NCBI RefSeq assembly: GCF_026278345.1
Contig: NZ_CP111085.1
Span: forward strand, 1-64,000
Reading direction: 5' to 3'
DNA from: Tellurirhabdus rosea
GTDB lineage: Bacteria; Bacteroidota; Bacteroidia; Cytophagales; Spirosomataceae
Length of the DNA: 64,000 nucleotides
Shown piece by piece: positions 34,599-42,963 of the stretch. Within the stretch, counting starts at the first letter, position 1, and every line of letters begins with the position of its first letter. The translations under genes were made by a program, and so were the position numbers. The notes below the pieces were generated by a model. It was not told the DNA's origin, did no database searches, and saw only the letters and a program-made list of their open reading frames with translations.

Positions 34599-35792
34599 TT
34601 AATTTCGGGTTGAATCGTTCGACACGCTGAAACGCGAACGGGGCTGTATCGTCCGGATACGCACCCGGGTCGTATCGAGCACCGAACCGGGTCGGGTCGG
34701 GGTTTCTTCCTCTTTGGTAAATTCTTCGGGCTGCGTGTTTCCTCCGTAATAGCCGTACTGTTTCCGCTGCACCCGCCACAAACCCGAACGAACCTGGTAA
34801 TCATACGGATTTAACTCCGATTCCTTCGTCAGGAGTTCCAGCGCCCGGTCCAGCTGCCCGGTGTATTCCAGCGCGACGGCCAGATACAGGTTGACCCGCG
34901 GATAATCCGGTTTGCCCCGGGCGACCTCTTCAAAATGGCGCAGGGCCTGCCCGAAGGCTTTGTATTTCAGGTACACCAGCCCCAGCTGAAAATGAGCGGC
35001 GTACAGATCGGGCTGAAGCTGAATAGCCCGCTGGTAGTACCGCGCAGCGCTGTCGAGCTGGTAACCTCGGTGGTAGATCAGACCCCGGCCGTGGTACAGC
35101 TGGGCGTTCTGGGGAAAGTACGTAATGGCCCGCTGGTTGTAGTTCAGCGCCGTCTGCAAATCGCCCAGAGCCGTATAAATCGAGGTTAGCTGCGTGTAGG
35201 TGTCCAGGTAACGCGGTTTCAGCGAAAGAGCCCGGGCGTACTGGTTCAGCGCCCGGACGGTATCTCCCTGACGGGCCGCCACCAGGCCGTTGAAATGAAA
35301 CGCTTCGCCTTCGTAGGGAGCCATCTGAAGCACTTTGGCCAGATAAAGCCGGGCCCGGTCGAACTGCTTTTTCTGCTGGAGCAAATCGCCCATCACGACG
35401 TACAGCTCGGGCGTGTTCACGCCCAGACCTTCTGCCCGCTGGGCGCTTTCCAGCGCATCGTCCAGCTTATGCTGCCCCCGGAGAATCTGCGCCTTGATAA
35501 GGTGATACCGGCCCACATCGTCATCCCGGTCCAGCGCCTCGTCGATGTCCGACAGGGCTTCGTTGAGGCGTCCGTTTTCCAGAAACAGGGCCGCCCGGCG
35601 GGCGTAGGCCGAAGCCGGGGCGTTGCGGTTGATGGCCCGGGTGAGGGCTTCCAGCGCCTTCTGGTTCCGGATTTCGGCCGAATTGCCGGGCACAAGCGGA
35701 ATCCGGGCCTGCCGCCGGGCGTCGTCGTCACAACCCGTCAGCAGCCCTGCTGCCAGTAAACTCCCGAGAAAAAACAGCCGACCCTTGCTCAT
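34599..35792 (-). CDS. TPR-repeat lipoprotein
   Basis: A 397-aa lipoprotein with signal and lipobox LLTGC (Cys21). About eight tetratricopeptide repeats fill residues 45-345 (for example AYARRAALFLENGRLNEALS, YVVMGDLLQQKKQFDRARLY, AHFQLGLVYLKYKAFGQALR). The C-terminal 50 residues are polar and low in structure. Such proteins usually scaffold envelope complexes. No partner is suggested by the neighbours thrS and the methyltransferase. Confidence 0.88.
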   Translation of the reverse strand: MSKGRLFFLGSLLAAGLLTGCDDDARRQARIPLVPGNSAEIRNQKALEALTRAINRNAPASAYARRAALFLENGRLNEALSDIDEALDRDDDVGRYHLIKAQILRGQHKLDDALESAQRAEGLGVNTPELYVVMGDLLQQKKQFDRARLYLAKVLQMAPYEGEAFHFNGLVAARQGDTVRALNQYARALSLKPRYLDTYTQLTSIYTALGDLQTALNYNQRAITYFPQNAQLYHGRGLIYHRGYQLDSAARYYQRAIQLQPDLYAAHFQLGLVYLKYKAFGQALRHFEEVARGKPDYPRVNLYLAVALEYTGQLDRALELLTKESELNPYDYQVRSGLWRVQRKQYGYYGGNTQPEEFTKEEETPTRPGSVLDTTRVRIRTIQPRSRFSVSNDSTRN

Positions 35793-35821
35793 GTACTCAA
35801 AAACGAGCCCAAATATACGTG

Positions 35822-36709
35822 TTACAGGGAAGAAAAACGATAAAAAACCCCCAGCGGTAGCCGTTTCCCGAACGAATCCGGCAGGTATAACTCACCGTAT
35901 TCGGTATTGGGCCGCGGGCCGAAATGAGCCCGCATCAGATTCTCCAGAATCAGGGCCGAAAAGCCCAGCGAGTACAGGTTGATAATCAGGAAAAAATGCT
36001 CTTTGTCAAGCAACTGGGCACAGGTGCGCAGCAGTTCGTTCAGATGTTCTTCCAGCAGCCACTTTTCCCCGTCCGGCCCCCGCCCGTAGGCCGGTGGGTC
36101 CAGAATGAGACCGTGGTAGGTGTTTCCCCGGCGCTCTTCCCGCCGGACAAATTTCATGGCGTCTTCGACCACCCAGCGGATGTTGTCCAGTCCGCTGGCT
36201 TCCATATTTTCCCGCGACCAGGTGATGACCTGCTTAACGGCATCCACATGGGTCACCTCCGCCCCTGCCTGCCGCGCGGCCAGCGACGCCGCTCCGGTAT
36301 AGGCGAACAGGTTCAGCACTTTCGGCCGCTCGACCGGCACCGCTTTCACTTTATCGTAAATGTACGACCAGTTGGCGCCCTGCTCGGGAAAGATTCCGAC
36401 ATGTTTGAAGGACGAGAGCGACAGCTTGAAGGACAAATCGAGTCCTCCCTGCCGGAACGGGACAAACCAGCGGTCGTTCATGCCCGGCCGGGTTTCCCAC
36501 TGGCCTTTTTCCTGCGACCCTTTGTCGCGGCGGAAAACGGCTTTGGCCCGGCCCTGCCATTCTTCTTTCGATAACGATTTATCCCAGATCGCCTGGGGTT
36601 CCGGCCGGCTCAGCACGTACGGCCCGAAGCGTTCCAGTTTTTCGAACCCGCCGGTGTCGATCAGTTCGTATTCCGTCCAGGCCGGCGGGGCCATGAGTTG
36701 TAAGTGCAT
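35822..36709 (-). CDS. SAM-dependent rRNA-methyltransferase-like protein (RlmI-type)
   Basis: A 295-aa protein with the SAM fold of RlmI/RlmK-like 23S rRNA methyltransferases. Motif I is VLNLFAYTGAASLAA, then VTHVDAVKQVITWSREN, and the motif IV equivalent is LILDPPAYGRG. It lacks the N-terminal PUA domain of E. coli RlmI and instead has a short N-terminal barrel (WTEYELIDTGGFEKLERFGP). RNA cytosine methylation is likely but the site is unknown. Confidence 0.87.
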   Translation of the reverse strand: MHLQLMAPPAWTEYELIDTGGFEKLERFGPYVLSRPEPQAIWDKSLSKEEWQGRAKAVFRRDKGSQEKGQWETRPGMNDRWFVPFRQGGLDLSFKLSLSSFKHVGIFPEQGANWSYIYDKVKAVPVERPKVLNLFAYTGAASLAARQAGAEVTHVDAVKQVITWSRENMEASGLDNIRWVVEDAMKFVRREERRGNTYHGLILDPPAYGRGPDGEKWLLEEHLNELLRTCAQLLDKEHFFLIINLYSLGFSALILENLMRAHFGPRPNTEYGELYLPDSFGKRLPLGVFYRFSSL

Positions 36710-36728
36710 AGTAATCGGTTAACGTTCG

Positions 36729-36856
36729 TGGTTGGGGAGAGGGTTTAAAGTTTATGGTTTAGAGTTTATGGTTGCTCCGCCTCAATCAAAACCGTGTAAA
36801 GAGGCGGAGCAACTATAAACTCTAAACCATAAACTCTAAACCCTACTCCCCAACCA
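36729..36856. repeat. 55-bp near-perfect inverted repeat
   Basis: Arms 36729-36783 and 36801-36856 match with two mismatches and one indel. The outer part is TGGTTGGGGAG and GTTTATGGTTTAGAG reiterations. The inner part is GTTGCTCCGCCTC/GAGGCGGAGCAAC around a 17-nt loop. It fills the gap between the methyltransferase start and the EVE stop. Confidence 0.9.
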
Positions 36857-36865
36857 TGAACTAAA

Positions 36866-37276
36866 TTATTTTCCCATCGCCAGGATACATTCAAATTCAT
36901 CCGGACGGATGGGCATGACCGACAGCCTGGACTGCCGGATCAGGGAGAGATTCGCCAACAGAGGTTCGGCTTTCAGTTGATTCAGGGTTACGGGGCGCGC
37001 CAGCGGCATCACCGGCACGAGTTCGACGACGACCCAGCGGTTCGGCACTTCCGTAACGGTTGGGTCCGGGTAAGCCTCGCGGCTGACTTTGGCCAGCCCC
37101 ACGACTTCCTTGCCTTCGACGCTATGGTAGAAAAGCACCGAATCGCCGGTCCGCATCGCCATCAGGTTATTCCGTGCCTGGTAGTTCCGGACCCCGTCCC
37201 AGACCGCCCGCCCTTCGCGAACGAACCGGCTCCAGGAGTAAGCATCCGGTTCCGATTTTACAAGCCAATAACTCAT
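36866..37276 (-). CDS. EVE domain protein
   Basis: A 136-aa protein from ATG 37276, with the EVE/PUA-like fold signature YWLVKSEPDAYSWSRF, WDGVRNYQARNNL and MRTGDSVLFYHS. EVE proteins bind modified bases or nucleic acid. The frame upstream of 37276 lies in a hairpin and is not coding. The cellular role is unknown. Confidence 0.93.
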   Translation of the reverse strand: MSYWLVKSEPDAYSWSRFVREGRAVWDGVRNYQARNNLMAMRTGDSVLFYHSVEGKEVVGLAKVSREAYPDPTVTEVPNRWVVVELVPVMPLARPVTLNQLKAEPLLANLSLIRQSRLSVMPIRPDEFECILAMGK

Positions 37277-37293
37277 ACAAGCAGGTGGGAAAT

Positions 37294-37372
37294 GGTTAAT
37301 AGATGGTTGAATGGCTGGATGGTTACTTTGCTGCTTAACCATCTAACCATTCAGCCATTCAACCTATCAATC
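37294..37372. repeat. Hairpin of GGTTGAATGGCT-type units
   Basis: GGTTAATAGATGGTTGAATG (from 37294) pairs imperfectly with AACCATTCAGCCATTCAACC and its neighbours (37337-37372). The right arm ends in the DinB stop codon. Confidence 0.75.
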
Positions 37373-37931
37373 AATAATTATCGTCGTAATCATCCGCGTA
37401 CCGGGAGCCGTACTGGTCCTCCGGTTCTTCGCTGCGGCCGGCGCCTTTGAAGAAAAGGGCTTTTTTGATGAGAGAAATCTGCCCGGCATGGTAGGTATCG
37501 TGGTGGATAATGCCGTGCAGCATGTCATAATAGGTATAGTCCCGGCCGGGAACGATGTCTTCAAGGAATTCATCGTCGTCGCGCTTGTCGAGTTCGTTGA
37601 CCAGTTCTTCCTGACTGAGACTCAGTTCCATCTGGAGGGCCTCCCACTCAAATTCATCCATCTGCGGAAGCGAGCCGAAGTTCTTTTCCGGAGATTTGAT
37701 GTCAAAATCCTTGTCGCCCTGCATCTTTTTGACGCAGAAAATCCGCCAGCTTGTCATGTGAAACACCAGTTCCGCGATGGAGTGCGTGTTGGGCGTGACG
37801 CGTCGGCCGGCCATGTCCGGTGTGACGCCCCGCAGCACCTCCACTACAGAGGGGCCATGCCATGCCTCCTCCCCTTCATAGGTTGTATTGAGGAGGTCTA
37901 TGATGCGGATCAGTTCGTCGTTCTGTACCAT
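37371..37931 (-). CDS. DinB-superfamily protein
   Basis: A 186-aa DinB bundle from ATG 37931. Metal-ligand candidates are the His in AELVFHMTSW and the His residues in HGIIHHDTYHAGQISLIKKA. The start is supported by a promoter box at 37962-37969, which the longer frame would overlap. The C-terminus is very acidic (YADDYDDNY). The function is unknown; it is the third DinB protein in the window. Confidence 0.85.
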   Translation of the reverse strand: MVQNDELIRIIDLLNTTYEGEEAWHGPSVVEVLRGVTPDMAGRRVTPNTHSIAELVFHMTSWRIFCVKKMQGDKDFDIKSPEKNFGSLPQMDEFEWEALQMELSLSQEELVNELDKRDDDEFLEDIVPGRDYTYYDMLHGIIHHDTYHAGQISLIKKALFFKGAGRSEEPEDQYGSRYADDYDDNY

Positions 37932-38469
37932 ATGTCGTGTTGTTCGAATAATCAGGAAGCACAAAGGTACGATTCTGAACGCAGGTTTCTATCAGGCTGT
38001 TTTCAGGATACGATGCAACCGCCTTCCGACCTTATTTTGCCAGACAAGAAAAAGAGGACCTACCCGGATGGACAGCCGGGCTTTCCCGCCCTTTTGGGGA
38101 AAGCATTAAACGACAGGTATTCCATTTTTTCGAATGACCAGCGGCGCTTTTTCCGCCCGAACCACAAGGATTTATCGGTTCGCCCCTGCAGCCTCCCTTC
38201 CTGCCACGTACGAGGAGTGATTTGTTATTTTCCTAAAATAATCAACCTTCAAGTGCCCCGGTTTTTGCCGCTTGATAAATCAGTAAAGTTTTAGCGGGCA
38301 GAAACTTTGGTATTCTTGCAAAAGGATTTAACGAACATATACTTTTTAAATTATTTCATTTTCATATAAGTATTTATACTAAAATATTTTCATATTTGTC
38401 AGACAATTGGCAGAGCCAGTTTTCCAGCCTGTTGTACGCCTCTCAACAACACCAACCTGTAGTGCCGGA
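37932..38469. other. Intergenic region between the DinB and ECF sigma genes
   Basis: About 540 bp without a convincing gene. Besides the divergent -7 box at 37962-37969, I see an AT-rich stretch (about 38330-38400) with near-consensus CATATTTG at 38392-38399 that may be the sigma-gene promoter. Frames crossing it show no family sequence. Confidence 0.5.
37962..37969 (-). promoter_or_regulatory. Bacteroidota -7 box for the DinB gene
   Basis: TACCTTTG on the minus strand matches TAnnTTTG, 30 bp before the chosen DinB start. Confidence 0.5.
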
Positions 38470-39024
38470 ATGCTACCGAAACAGCAATCTGACGAAGAAC
38501 TGGTACGCCAGTATATCGACACCAACCGCAACGACCTATTCGAGCAGTTGTATAACCGTTATGTCAATAAGGTATACCGCCGCTGTCTGTCCATCACGAA
38601 AGATCCCGTGGTGGCTGAAGACTATACCCAGGATATTTTCATTAAGGCAATGACCAACCTGAAAGGGTTTAAGGAACGGTCGTCGTTCTCGACCTGGCTG
38701 TATACCGTTTCGTCGAACTATTGCATGGACCAGCTAAAATACCGCCAGCGGCTGCATACGGTGAATTACAATCCAGAGATTACGCCCGATATGCAGGACT
38801 CCTCGGAAGCCATTGACATGGAAGAGCAGATTCAAGCCGTCAACCATACCCTGACGAGCCTGACCGAGGAGGAACTGGAAGTAATCCGGCTGAAGTATTA
38901 CGAAGGTCTGGAGGTGAAAGACATTGCCGCCAGACTCGGGCAGTCGGAAAGCGCCGTGAAGATGCGTCTGAAACGCACGCGGGATAAGCTGAAGAAACAA
39001 CTGGAGGACTTTCGGATGAATTAA
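38470..39024 (+). CDS. ECF-type RNA polymerase sigma factor
   Basis: A 184-aa group IV sigma factor from ATG 38470. Region 2 is YNRYVNKVYRRCLSITKDPV followed by AEDYTQDIFIKA and FSTWLYTVSSNYCMD. Region 4 is LTEEELEVIRLKYYEGLEVK with the helix-turn-helix DIAARLGQSESAVKMRLKR. No anti-sigma gene is adjacent; the next gene is on the other strand. A close paralogue lies at 50823-51404. Confidence 0.93.
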   Translation: MLPKQQSDEELVRQYIDTNRNDLFEQLYNRYVNKVYRRCLSITKDPVVAEDYTQDIFIKAMTNLKGFKERSSFSTWLYTVSSNYCMDQLKYRQRLHTVNYNPEITPDMQDSSEAIDMEEQIQAVNHTLTSLTEEELEVIRLKYYEGLEVKDIAARLGQSESAVKMRLKRTRDKLKKQLEDFRMN

Positions 39025-39056
39025 GTCCGCTCGATGTCCGCACACCCTTCCTGCCA

Positions 39057-39551
39057 TCACTCCTTTTTTAACACGCTGATGTTCCCGCTGCTCTCGATGT
39101 AGCATTCCTTCACGCTGGCGGGGTCGTCTACGCCCTGCTCGCGCAGCATGCCTCTTAATTCCTCTTCATGCAAAAACTCTTTGCGCATGTTGTGCTGGAG
39201 CATCCGGCCGTCTTTGATCAGCAGGACGGGGTCCGGTGAGTTCAGCTTGCGAATCACCAGGGTTTTCATGCCCAGATAATCCAGAAGAAAATTCCAGAAC
39301 ACGAGCGTCCCGACCAGCACCAGCCCTTCCGTAACGGACTCGTAGCTATGGGCCATCGAATTCTGCGCGGCGTCGGCAATCAGGGTAACGAGCAGCAGGT
39401 CCGTAATCCCGGCCTGGCTGGCCCCTCGTCGGAAAACACGCAGGTACAACAGGCAGAACCAATAGGTCAGCGTACCCCGCACGACCATCTCAAACACGGA
39501 AGTAGACGGGACCAGCAGGGTCTCCCAATCGACATTTACTATTTTGTTCAT
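39057..39551 (-). CDS. DUF421 (YetF-like) membrane protein
   Basis: A 164-aa protein from ATG 39551. Three hydrophobic segments (about 22-40, 48-66, 73-92) precede the soluble DUF421 domain with LVIRKLNSPDPVLLIKDGRM and LHEEELRGMLREQGVDD. The family occurs in spore formers and many others, with unknown role. It is divergent from cobT with a 73-bp shared upstream region. Confidence 0.88.
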   Translation of the reverse strand: MNKIVNVDWETLLVPSTSVFEMVVRGTLTYWFCLLYLRVFRRGASQAGITDLLLVTLIADAAQNSMAHSYESVTEGLVLVGTLVFWNFLLDYLGMKTLVIRKLNSPDPVLLIKDGRMLQHNMRKEFLHEEELRGMLREQGVDDPASVKECYIESSGNISVLKKE

Positions 39552-39624
39552 GGCGGATTTTCTTTTTTTATCATAAAACCATCCCCCATTTTTGCAGTTC
39601 GTCAGCCTAACTGAAACTGAGTCT

Positions 39625-40680
39625 ATGAACGAAGTCCTTCCTGCTATCTTACCGCCCGACCGGGCCATTTTCCCCGCCATTGAACAGAAAATCAACCTGA
39701 AAACAAAACCGGTCGGGGCGCTCGGCCGTCTGGAGAAACTGGCCGCCCAGGTGGCCCTGATCCAGCAGAGCGAGACTCCCGAACTGACGAATCCGCACGT
39801 GCTTGTGTTTGCCGGAGACCACGGTCTGGCGGCCGAAGGCGTCAGCGCCTACCCGGCCGAAGTGACGTACCAGATGGTGCAGAACTTCATTGCGGGCGGC
39901 GCGGCCATCAACGTGTTCTGTCGGCAGAACGGCCTTAACCTGCTGGTCTGCGACGTGGGCGTCAACGGTACGTTTGCCGAAAACACGGAGACGTTTGTCA
40001 AGTTCAAAATCCGGCCCGGCACCCGGAACATGCGGCAGGAACCCGCCATGACGGCCGATGAATGCGGGGCGGCGATGGACGCCGGCCGCACGCTGGTCAA
40101 CGGGGTGGCCTACCGGGGCTGCAACGTCGTCGGGCTGGGCGAAATGGGCATCGGCAACACGGCCGCCGCCACTCTCCTGATGCACCGGATCACGGGGCTT
40201 CCGCTGGCCGACTGCGTCGGCCGCGGCACGGGACTCGACGATGCCGGACTGGGTCGCAAACTGGCTATTCTGGAGGAAGTTTCCGCCCGATATCGTTCGC
40301 TCACCGACCCGCTTGACCTGCTGGCCGCGATGGGCGGCTTTGAACTGGCGGCGATGGTGGGGGCTTATCTGCAGGCCGCCGAAAACGGGATGGTGATTCT
40401 GGCCGATGGCTTCATTGCCACCGCGGCGCTGCTGATTGCGCACAAACTGGCCCCGGCCGTGCTGGAGTACTGCGTTTTTAGCCACCAGTCCGACGAACAG
40501 GGTCACGCGGCCATGCTGAACTACCTCGGCGTTTCGCCGCTGCTGACCCTGGGTCTGCGGCTGGGCGAAGGAACGGGCTGTGCGCTGGCCTATCCGCTGC
40601 TGGCTTCGGCCGTGGCGATGCTCAACGACATGGCTTCGTTTGCGTCGGCGGGGATTAGTCAGAAGGAAGAAAACCGTTAA
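39625..40680 (+). CDS. cobT: Nicotinate-nucleotide--dimethylbenzimidazole phosphoribosyltransferase
   Basis: Makes alpha-ribazole phosphate for the lower ligand of cobalamin. From ATG 39625 it is 351 aa, the normal length. Recognisable are VFAGDHGLAAEGVSAYPAEV, the nucleotide-binding GLGEMGIGNTAAA and the C-terminal RLGEGTGCALAYPLL with the catalytic Glu. The first gene of a cobT-cobS-cobC set. No cobalamin riboswitch fits in the short upstream gap. Confidence 0.97.
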   Translation: MNEVLPAILPPDRAIFPAIEQKINLKTKPVGALGRLEKLAAQVALIQQSETPELTNPHVLVFAGDHGLAAEGVSAYPAEVTYQMVQNFIAGGAAINVFCRQNGLNLLVCDVGVNGTFAENTETFVKFKIRPGTRNMRQEPAMTADECGAAMDAGRTLVNGVAYRGCNVVGLGEMGIGNTAAATLLMHRITGLPLADCVGRGTGLDDAGLGRKLAILEEVSARYRSLTDPLDLLAAMGGFELAAMVGAYLQAAENGMVILADGFIATAALLIAHKLAPAVLEYCVFSHQSDEQGHAAMLNYLGVSPLLTLGLRLGEGTGCALAYPLLASAVAMLNDMASFASAGISQKEENR

Positions 40681-40728
40681 AGCGGTTTCCCTGCGGGCAT
40701 CCCCAACCATTTCCACCGTTTCGACTTA

Positions 40729-40748
40729 CCCACCGTTGAAACGGTGGG
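40729..40748. repeat. REP-like small palindrome
   Basis: CCCACCGT-TGAA-ACGGTGGG forms an 8-bp stem with a tetraloop, preceded by GACTTA. A second CCACCGTTTC at 40713-40722 can pair with GAAACGGTGG at 40738-40747. It lies in the cobT-cobS spacer and has the form of REP elements moved by RAYT transposases. Confidence 0.6.
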
Positions 40749-40770
40749 CTAACCCCAAACCCGTTTTCCT

Positions 40771-41550
40771 ATGCGTCTTTTCTTTACCGCGCTGATGTTC
40801 TATACGCGGCTGCCCGTGCCGAAAAACATCGATCATTCTGAAGACCTGCTGAACCGCTCCACGGTCTTTTTCCCGATCATCGGTTGGATCGTCGGCGGCA
40901 TCGCGGCGGGCACGTATTGGCTCGGCACCGTCCTTTTTCCGCCCGAAATGGCGGTGCTGTTCAGCCTCATCGCCAGCATCTGGGCTACCGGCGCGTTCCA
41001 TGAGGACGGGTTTGCGGATGTGTGCGACGGTTTCGGCGGGGGTTGGTCGTCGGGTCAGATTCTGACCATCATGAAAGACAGTCGGCTGGGCACCTACGGC
41101 TTCGTCGGACTGGCCCTGTTGCTGGCCGTCAAGTACATGGCGCTGGAAAACATTCTGGAAACCGAGCGCTACTGGTACGCGGGCACCCTGATGTACATCT
41201 CCGGCCACAGCCTGAGCCGGTTCATGGCGATTACGGTCATCCGGGCGCTGCCCTACGCCCGCGAAGACGCCGAAAGCAAGGCCAAACCCATCTCCAAAGG
41301 CATCGAAACGGGTCCGTTCTGGATTTCTTTTCTGCTGGCTATCGTTCCCCTGGTGGCCCTGATCTACCTGACCGAACTCTGGATTTACGCGACCTTCCTG
41401 CTGCCCATGTGGCTGGGCCGGACGTACCTGAAACGCCTCTACCAACGCTGGCTGGGCGGCTATACCGGCGACGGCCTCGGCGCCATCCAGCAACTCACCG
41501 AAGTCATCTGGTACCTGTCGCTGGTGTCCATCAAGTGGATTTCGCTGTAG
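40771..41550 (+). CDS. cobS: Adenosylcobinamide-GDP ribazoletransferase
   Basis: Integral membrane cobalamin synthase, 259 aa, joining adenosylcobinamide-GDP and alpha-ribazole. The motif FHEDGFADVCDGFGGG (about 75-90) is the conserved CobS signature; FYTRLPVPK is at the N-terminus. About six hydrophobic segments follow. It is 90 bp after cobT and its stop is the first base of a long hairpin. Confidence 0.96.
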   Translation: MRLFFTALMFYTRLPVPKNIDHSEDLLNRSTVFFPIIGWIVGGIAAGTYWLGTVLFPPEMAVLFSLIASIWATGAFHEDGFADVCDGFGGGWSSGQILTIMKDSRLGTYGFVGLALLLAVKYMALENILETERYWYAGTLMYISGHSLSRFMAITVIRALPYAREDAESKAKPISKGIETGPFWISFLLAIVPLVALIYLTELWIYATFLLPMWLGRTYLKRLYQRWLGGYTGDGLGAIQQLTEVIWYLSLVSIKWISL

Positions 41551-41698
41551 GAATGATTGAATTTTGAATGACTGAATGACTGAATTGCTCCGCAGCCAAG
41601 AAACTGGCGAAGTAATTCAACCATTCAATCAATCAACCATTCAACCCATCAGTCATTCGGTCAATCAATCACTCAGTCATTCAAAATTCAATCATTCC
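41550..41698. repeat. Long inverted repeat between cobS and cobC
   Basis: Outer arms 41550-41575 and 41673-41698 are a perfect 26-bp match, starting at the last base of the cobS stop and ending 2 bp before the cobC ATG. The interior has further GAATGACT/CAATCAAC units and ATTGCTCCGC facing GCGAAGTAAT. Confidence 0.88.
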
Positions 41699-41700
41699 TC

Positions 41701-42270
41701 ATGGATCTCTACCTCATCCGTCATACCGCCGTTTCGGTGTCCCGTTCGATCTGTTACGGGCAGGCCGATGTGGGGCTTCTGGAAACCTACGAAGAAGAGA
41801 AACAACGGATTCGGGCGCTGTTGCCGGAGGGGCCGGTGACGATCTGGTCCAGCCCGCTGAGCCGCTGCGCCCGGCTGGCGACGGACCTCGGTAATCCCAT
41901 CCACTTCGACGACCGGTTAAAAGAATTTCATTTCGGCGACTGGGAAAATATTCCCTGGAACGACATTCCCGCCGAGCAGCTGAATCCCTGGATGGCGGAC
42001 TTTGTGAATATTCAGGTGCCCAACGGCGAAAGCTTTCAGGCGTTTTATGAACGGGTGCTGGCTTTCTGGGAAGAACACATCGTTCCAGAAATCCCTGACA
42101 ATCAATCGGCCGTTGCCCTGGTGACGCACGGCGGCGTGATTCGCTGTTTGCTGTGTCTGTTTTTAGAACTATCTTTACGCAACGCTTACCGGCTGCACCT
42201 CGACTACGGTTCGGTCAGCCGGGTTTCTATTTTTCAGAACCATTATACGGTCCAATACATCAACCGGTAA
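41701..42270 (+). CDS. cobC: Alpha-ribazole phosphatase / histidine phosphatase
   Basis: A 189-aa histidine phosphatase-family protein. The phosphohistidine motif is LIRHTAVSV (4-12, His7), then WSSPLSRCARLA, FHFGDWE and the second histidine in VTHGGVIRCL. Position after cobT-cobS points to removing phosphate from alpha-ribazole phosphate or cobalamin phosphate. Its start is directly after the hairpin, so the repeat may affect its translation. Confidence 0.92.
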   Translation: MDLYLIRHTAVSVSRSICYGQADVGLLETYEEEKQRIRALLPEGPVTIWSSPLSRCARLATDLGNPIHFDDRLKEFHFGDWENIPWNDIPAEQLNPWMADFVNIQVPNGESFQAFYERVLAFWEEHIVPEIPDNQSAVALVTHGGVIRCLLCLFLELSLRNAYRLHLDYGSVSRVSIFQNHYTVQYINR

Positions 42271-42279
42271 CGAATTCGC

Positions 42280-42816
42280 ATGAAGTCTGTTCACGTACGC
42301 ACTGCCTCGGTAATTTCCATTCTTCTGCTGGCGGCCCTGAGTCGCCTGCTGCCGCACCTGCCCAATTTTACGCCCATTGCCGCCATTGCCCTTTTTGGCG
42401 CTTCCATGTTTGAGCGGAAGTGGCAGGGGCTGGTGGTTGCTTTTGGAGCCATGCTGCTGAGCGATGCCCTGATTGGTTTTCACGGCACGATGGCGGCCGT
42501 TTACGGCTCGTTCGGACTGACCTGGCTGATCGGCTATTTCCTCCTGAAACGCCCGACGGCGGTTCGGGTGGTGACGGCTTCCCTGCTGTCGTCCGTCCTG
42601 TTTTTCCTGATTACCAACTTTGCCGTCTGGTACGGCAGTACGTTTTATCCGCAAACGCCGGGCGGCCTGCTGGCCTGCTACACGGCCGGTCTGGCGTTCT
42701 ATAACGGACAGTCCTTTTTCCTGAACGGCCTGTTCGGAGACCTGTTCTTCAGCACGGTTCTGTTCGGGGGCTATGCCCTGCTGCAGCGTCGCTTTCCGTC
42801 GCTGCGAGTGGCGTAA
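42280..42816 (+). CDS. DUF6580 family membrane protein
   Basis: A 178-aa protein with about five transmembrane helices (VISILLLAALSRLLP, IAAIALFGAS, VVAFGAMLLSDALIG, SFGLTWLIGYFLL, LFGDLFFSTVLFGGYALL). The NFTPIAAIALFG sequence is typical of DUF6580. It is 9 bp after cobC and ends at a terminator, so it is the last gene of the cobalamin operon. It resembles ECF-transporter S components in size and helix pattern, so a role in uptake of a corrinoid or precursor is possible but unproven. Confidence 0.78.
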   Translation: MKSVHVRTASVISILLLAALSRLLPHLPNFTPIAAIALFGASMFERKWQGLVVAFGAMLLSDALIGFHGTMAAVYGSFGLTWLIGYFLLKRPTAVRVVTASLLSSVLFFLITNFAVWYGSTFYPQTPGGLLACYTAGLAFYNGQSFFLNGLFGDLFFSTVLFGGYALLQRRFPSLRVA

Positions 42817-42840
42817 TAAACGGCCAATTCTTATCTTGGA

Positions 42841-42870
42841 AGCCGATGGTTCACGACCATCGGCTTTTTT
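42841..42870 (+). terminator. Terminator of the cob operon
   Basis: AGCCGATGGT (42841-42850) pairs with ACCATCGGCT (42856-42865) around TCACG, followed by a T-run. Confidence 0.92.
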
Positions 42871-42963
42871 GTTGTTTATCCGCGTCCGGCCAACCGGGCA
42901 CCGCCTGGCCTAATCGGCAATCTGGCTCAGAAACCCTCTCCACACCGACAAAATAATCAGGTC

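Noticed and set aside
37888-38109. 73-codon frame in the spacer before the ECF sigma gene
   Set aside because: It overlaps the DinB gene and its promoter box and has no recognisable sequence.
39552-39624. Cobalamin riboswitch before cobT
   Set aside because: The 73-bp gap is too short, and no B12-box-like sequence was seen.
41550-41698. Short direct repeats as a CRISPR array
   Set aside because: The units are 7-8 bp, arranged as inverted arms, with no spacers of constant length and no cas genes.
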